Positions 12,693 to 14,255 of a DNA stretch of 14,255 bases are shown in pieces. The notes under the pieces are model-generated. The model was given only the letters and a program-made list of their open reading frames with translations. It made no database searches and was not told the DNA's origin. Both the position numbers and the translations under genes were made by a program. Origin of the DNA: CAXXOK01 sp036759125 (lineage in GTDB: Bacteria > Bacillota > Clostridia > Christensenellales > Aristaeellaceae); contig DAIOVG010000061.1 of NCBI GenBank assembly GCA_036759125.1, forward strand, positions 1-14,255, in the 5' to 3' direction. Within the stretch, counting starts at the first letter, position 1. Every line of letters begins with the position of its first letter.

Positions 12693-13555
12693 TGGATATA
12701 CAATGGTACCCGGGGCATATGGCCAAGGCAAAACGCCTGCTGGGGCAGCAGCTCTCCAAGGCGGACATCGCCGTGGAGCTGTGTGACGCGCGCATTCCGC
12801 TTTCAAGCCGCAACCCGGATCTGGATCGGCTGCTGACGGGTAAAAGCAGGATTTTGCTGTTGTGCAAGGCGGACCTCGCCAATACGGACGCTACCAACCG
12901 TTGGCTGAAATACTTCGAAAACGAAGGCATACAGGCTATGGCCTACGATACCACCCCGCAGAAAACCAAACGGGTGCGGGATCTGATGGATGTGGCCGCC
13001 AAAGCCTTTTACGAGCGCGCGGAACGGCGCGGTATCAAAAAAACACTGCGGGCAATGGTCGTTGGCGTGCCAAACGTGGGCAAGAGCACACTGATCAACC
13101 GCCTCACCGGCAGCGCAACCACCGATGTTGGCGACCGTCCAGGGGTTACACGCGCCAACCGCTGGGTGAAGGTTAACCCTTATCTGGAAATGCTGGATAC
13201 GCCAGGCATGCTCTGGCCAAAAATCAGCGATAACAAGGCCGCGATGCGGCTTGCCTATATCGGCACCATCCGGGACGCCGTATACGATCAGCTGGAGCTC
13301 AGCATCCACCTGCTTTCGGAATTGCTGGAAGACCGCAGGGATATAACCTGTGAACGCTTTAAGATCAAAAATCCCGACGCCAAAGGCATAGAGCTTCTGG
13401 ATGAGGTCTGCCGCGGACGGGGATTTCTGCTCAAAGGCGGCGTTGCGCATTACGACCGCGCTAGCGCCGTGATATTGGACGAGTTCCGCGCAGGAAAGCT
13501 TGGACGCATCACGCTGGAAGAGCCGCCCGGAAGCGCAAGGCTGCAAAAAGCATGA
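12692..13555 (+). CDS. rbgA: Ribosome biogenesis GTPase RbgA (YlqF)
   Basis: 287 residues, matching the family (about 282). The TTG start is fixed by the invariant N-terminus MDIQWYPGHMAKAKR (Bacillus MTIQWFPGHMAKA). It is a circularly permuted GTPase: G4 comes first, CKAD at 58-61, where the family has NKxD; then G5-like, G1 GVPNVGKST (125-133), a G2 Thr in DRPGVTRANRW (148-158), and G3 DTPG (169-172). The C-terminal domain (about 185-287) is the ANTAR-like rRNA-binding part. RbgA drives late assembly of the 50S subunit. rnhB overlaps by 4 bases (ATGA), the standard ylqF-rnhB pairing. The ribosome binding site AAAGGGGG is buried in a hairpin. Confidence 0.95.
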   Translation: MDIQWYPGHMAKAKRLLGQQLSKADIAVELCDARIPLSSRNPDLDRLLTGKSRILLLCKADLANTDATNRWLKYFENEGIQAMAYDTTPQKTKRVRDLMDVAAKAFYERAERRGIKKTLRAMVVGVPNVGKSTLINRLTGSATTDVGDRPGVTRANRWVKVNPYLEMLDTPGMLWPKISDNKAAMRLAYIGTIRDAVYDQLELSIHLLSELLEDRRDITCERFKIKNPDAKGIELLDEVCRGRGFLLKGGVAHYDRASAVILDEFRAGKLGRITLEEPPGSARLQKA

Positions 13556-14190
13556 CCAAGCCCAACGCAAAACGACTGCAGCGAAGCGAAGCGCTGTACT
13601 CCCACGACTGCGCATGGGACGCCTTTGGCGTATCGCTGGCCGGGATGGATGAGGCGGGGCGCGGCCCGCTGCTGGGTCCTGTAGTGGCTGCCTGCGTGAT
13701 CATGCCCAAAACGCCAGTGCTTCCGTGGGTTGACGATTCCAAGAAGCTTTCACCCAAGCGCCGGGACGAAGTATTTGACGAAATCCTGAAACACGCGCTG
13801 TATATCGGCGTAGGGGAAGCCAGTGCGGAGGAGATCGACGAGATCAACATCCTCAACGCCACGAAGCTTGCCATGCAGCGCGCGGCGGCCGAAGCGCCCG
13901 CCACCCTGTGTCTGGTGGATGCGGTACGGGGTCTGGACGTTCCCTTTTCCATCAAGCCGATTATTCACGGCGACGCGGTTAGCTACTCTATTGCGGCGGC
14001 AAGCATTATCGCCAAGGTGACGCGTGACCGCCAGCTTTACAGCCTTGCGGAGATGTATCCGCAATATGGTCTGATGCAGAACAAGGGATATGGCACCTCA
14101 GATCACATTGAGGCACTCCGCCTGTATGGCCCATGCTGTGAGCACAGGCGTTCGTTTATCAGAAATTTCACCGGGGAGAATGACGGATGA
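13552..14190 (+). CDS. rnhB: Ribonuclease HII
   Basis: 212 residues. Catalytic DEDD set: D33 and E34 in AGMDEAGRGPLLGPVVAA, D123 in LCLVDAV, and D141 in IHGDAVSYSIAAASIIAKVTRD. DSKKLS (62-67) and the NKGYGT (177-182) family motifs are also present. It cuts RNA in RNA-DNA hybrids, including single ribonucleotides left in DNA and primer remnants. The start ATG overlaps the rbgA stop; the ribosome binding site is weak, so translation is coupled. The N-terminal 25 residues before the core are slightly long but ordinary. Its stop overlaps the start of the next lipoprotein gene (ATGA). Confidence 0.96.
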   Translation: MTKPNAKRLQRSEALYSHDCAWDAFGVSLAGMDEAGRGPLLGPVVAACVIMPKTPVLPWVDDSKKLSPKRRDEVFDEILKHALYIGVGEASAEEIDEINILNATKLAMQRAAAEAPATLCLVDAVRGLDVPFSIKPIIHGDAVSYSIAAASIIAKVTRDRQLYSLAEMYPQYGLMQNKGYGTSDHIEALRLYGPCCEHRRSFIRNFTGENDG

Positions 14191-14255
14191 AAAAACTACT
14201 TTTCGGCTTCCTGATCGCGCTGCTGCTGTTTGGCTGCGCAACGGCGGGCAGCACG
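14187..14255 (+). CDS. Lipoprotein gene, 5' end only (cut by window edge)
   Basis: An ATG at 14187 overlaps the rnhB TGA, with GGGGAG 8 nt upstream. The 23 codons present read MKKLLFGFLIALLLFGCATA plus GST: two Lys, a hydrophobic core and a lipobox L-F-G-C17, i.e. a lipoprotein signal peptide. It is the third gene of rbgA-rnhB. The usual follower of rnhB in many Firmicutes is yraN (UPF0102), so this is a local variation. The mature protein is outside the window. Confidence 0.75.
   Translation, partial: MKKLLFGFLIALLLFGCATAGST

Noticed and set aside
12803..13615. 270-codon minus-strand open frame opposite rbgA
   Set aside because: Antisense shadow of rbgA, which is certain from its GTPase motifs.
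1..14255. Mobile elements, CRISPR arrays, tRNA or rRNA genes
   Set aside because: No transposase, integrase, regularly spaced repeats, cloverleaf or rRNA segments were recognisable on either strand.

Overview
The window reads as chromosomal core DNA of a Gram-positive Firmicute, most likely a member of the Clostridia. It has a moderately high GC content and strong GGAGG-type ribosome binding sites. The gene set points the same way: RbgA, YhaM, a Spo0B-type histidine kinase, and the NusG-II / Gx-transporter / FMN-binding trio. Placement below class is a guess. I see no insertion sequence, prophage, CRISPR array, tRNA or rRNA.

Left part (1-3927). The edge holds a possible 3' end of a plus-strand gene. 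Next comes a minus-strand three-gene operon (1589 down to 134) with its own promoter and terminator: a NusG-domain-II membrane-anchored protein, a Gx-family (ECF S-component-like) membrane protein, and an exported FMN-binding-domain protein with a covalent flavinylation motif. It looks like an extracytosolic flavin/quinone redox module. A small XRE regulator with operator-like repeats follows, then a 96-residue double zinc-ribbon protein on the plus strand, then a lipoprotein with Pro/Thr linkers on the minus strand.

Middle part (3928-9093, all minus). rarA (clamp-loader-like ATPase) overlaps a membrane Spo0B-type histidine kinase by 4 bases. The kinase is followed by rplI, dnaB and yhaM. A near-consensus promoter for rplI-dnaB-yhaM lies across the 3' end of the kinase gene.

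Right part (9369-14255, all plus). Divergent from rarA is a TTG-started DUF4097 beta-solenoid protein, followed by ybaB and recR (terminator), then rmuC, then rbgA-rnhB and the first 23 codons of a lipoprotein gene at the window edge. dnaX, the usual neighbour of ybaB-recR, is absent; the DUF4097 gene occupies its place.

Taken together, 3928-14190 is a dense genome-maintenance neighbourhood (RarA, DnaB, YhaM, RecR, YbaB, RmuC, RNase HII) with ribosome genes (L9, RbgA). The two poorly understood members embedded in it, the orphan histidine kinase and the DUF4097 solenoid protein, are the best candidates for something new. The flavin-redox operon and two possible ribosome-binding-site-sequestering leader hairpins also deserve a look.
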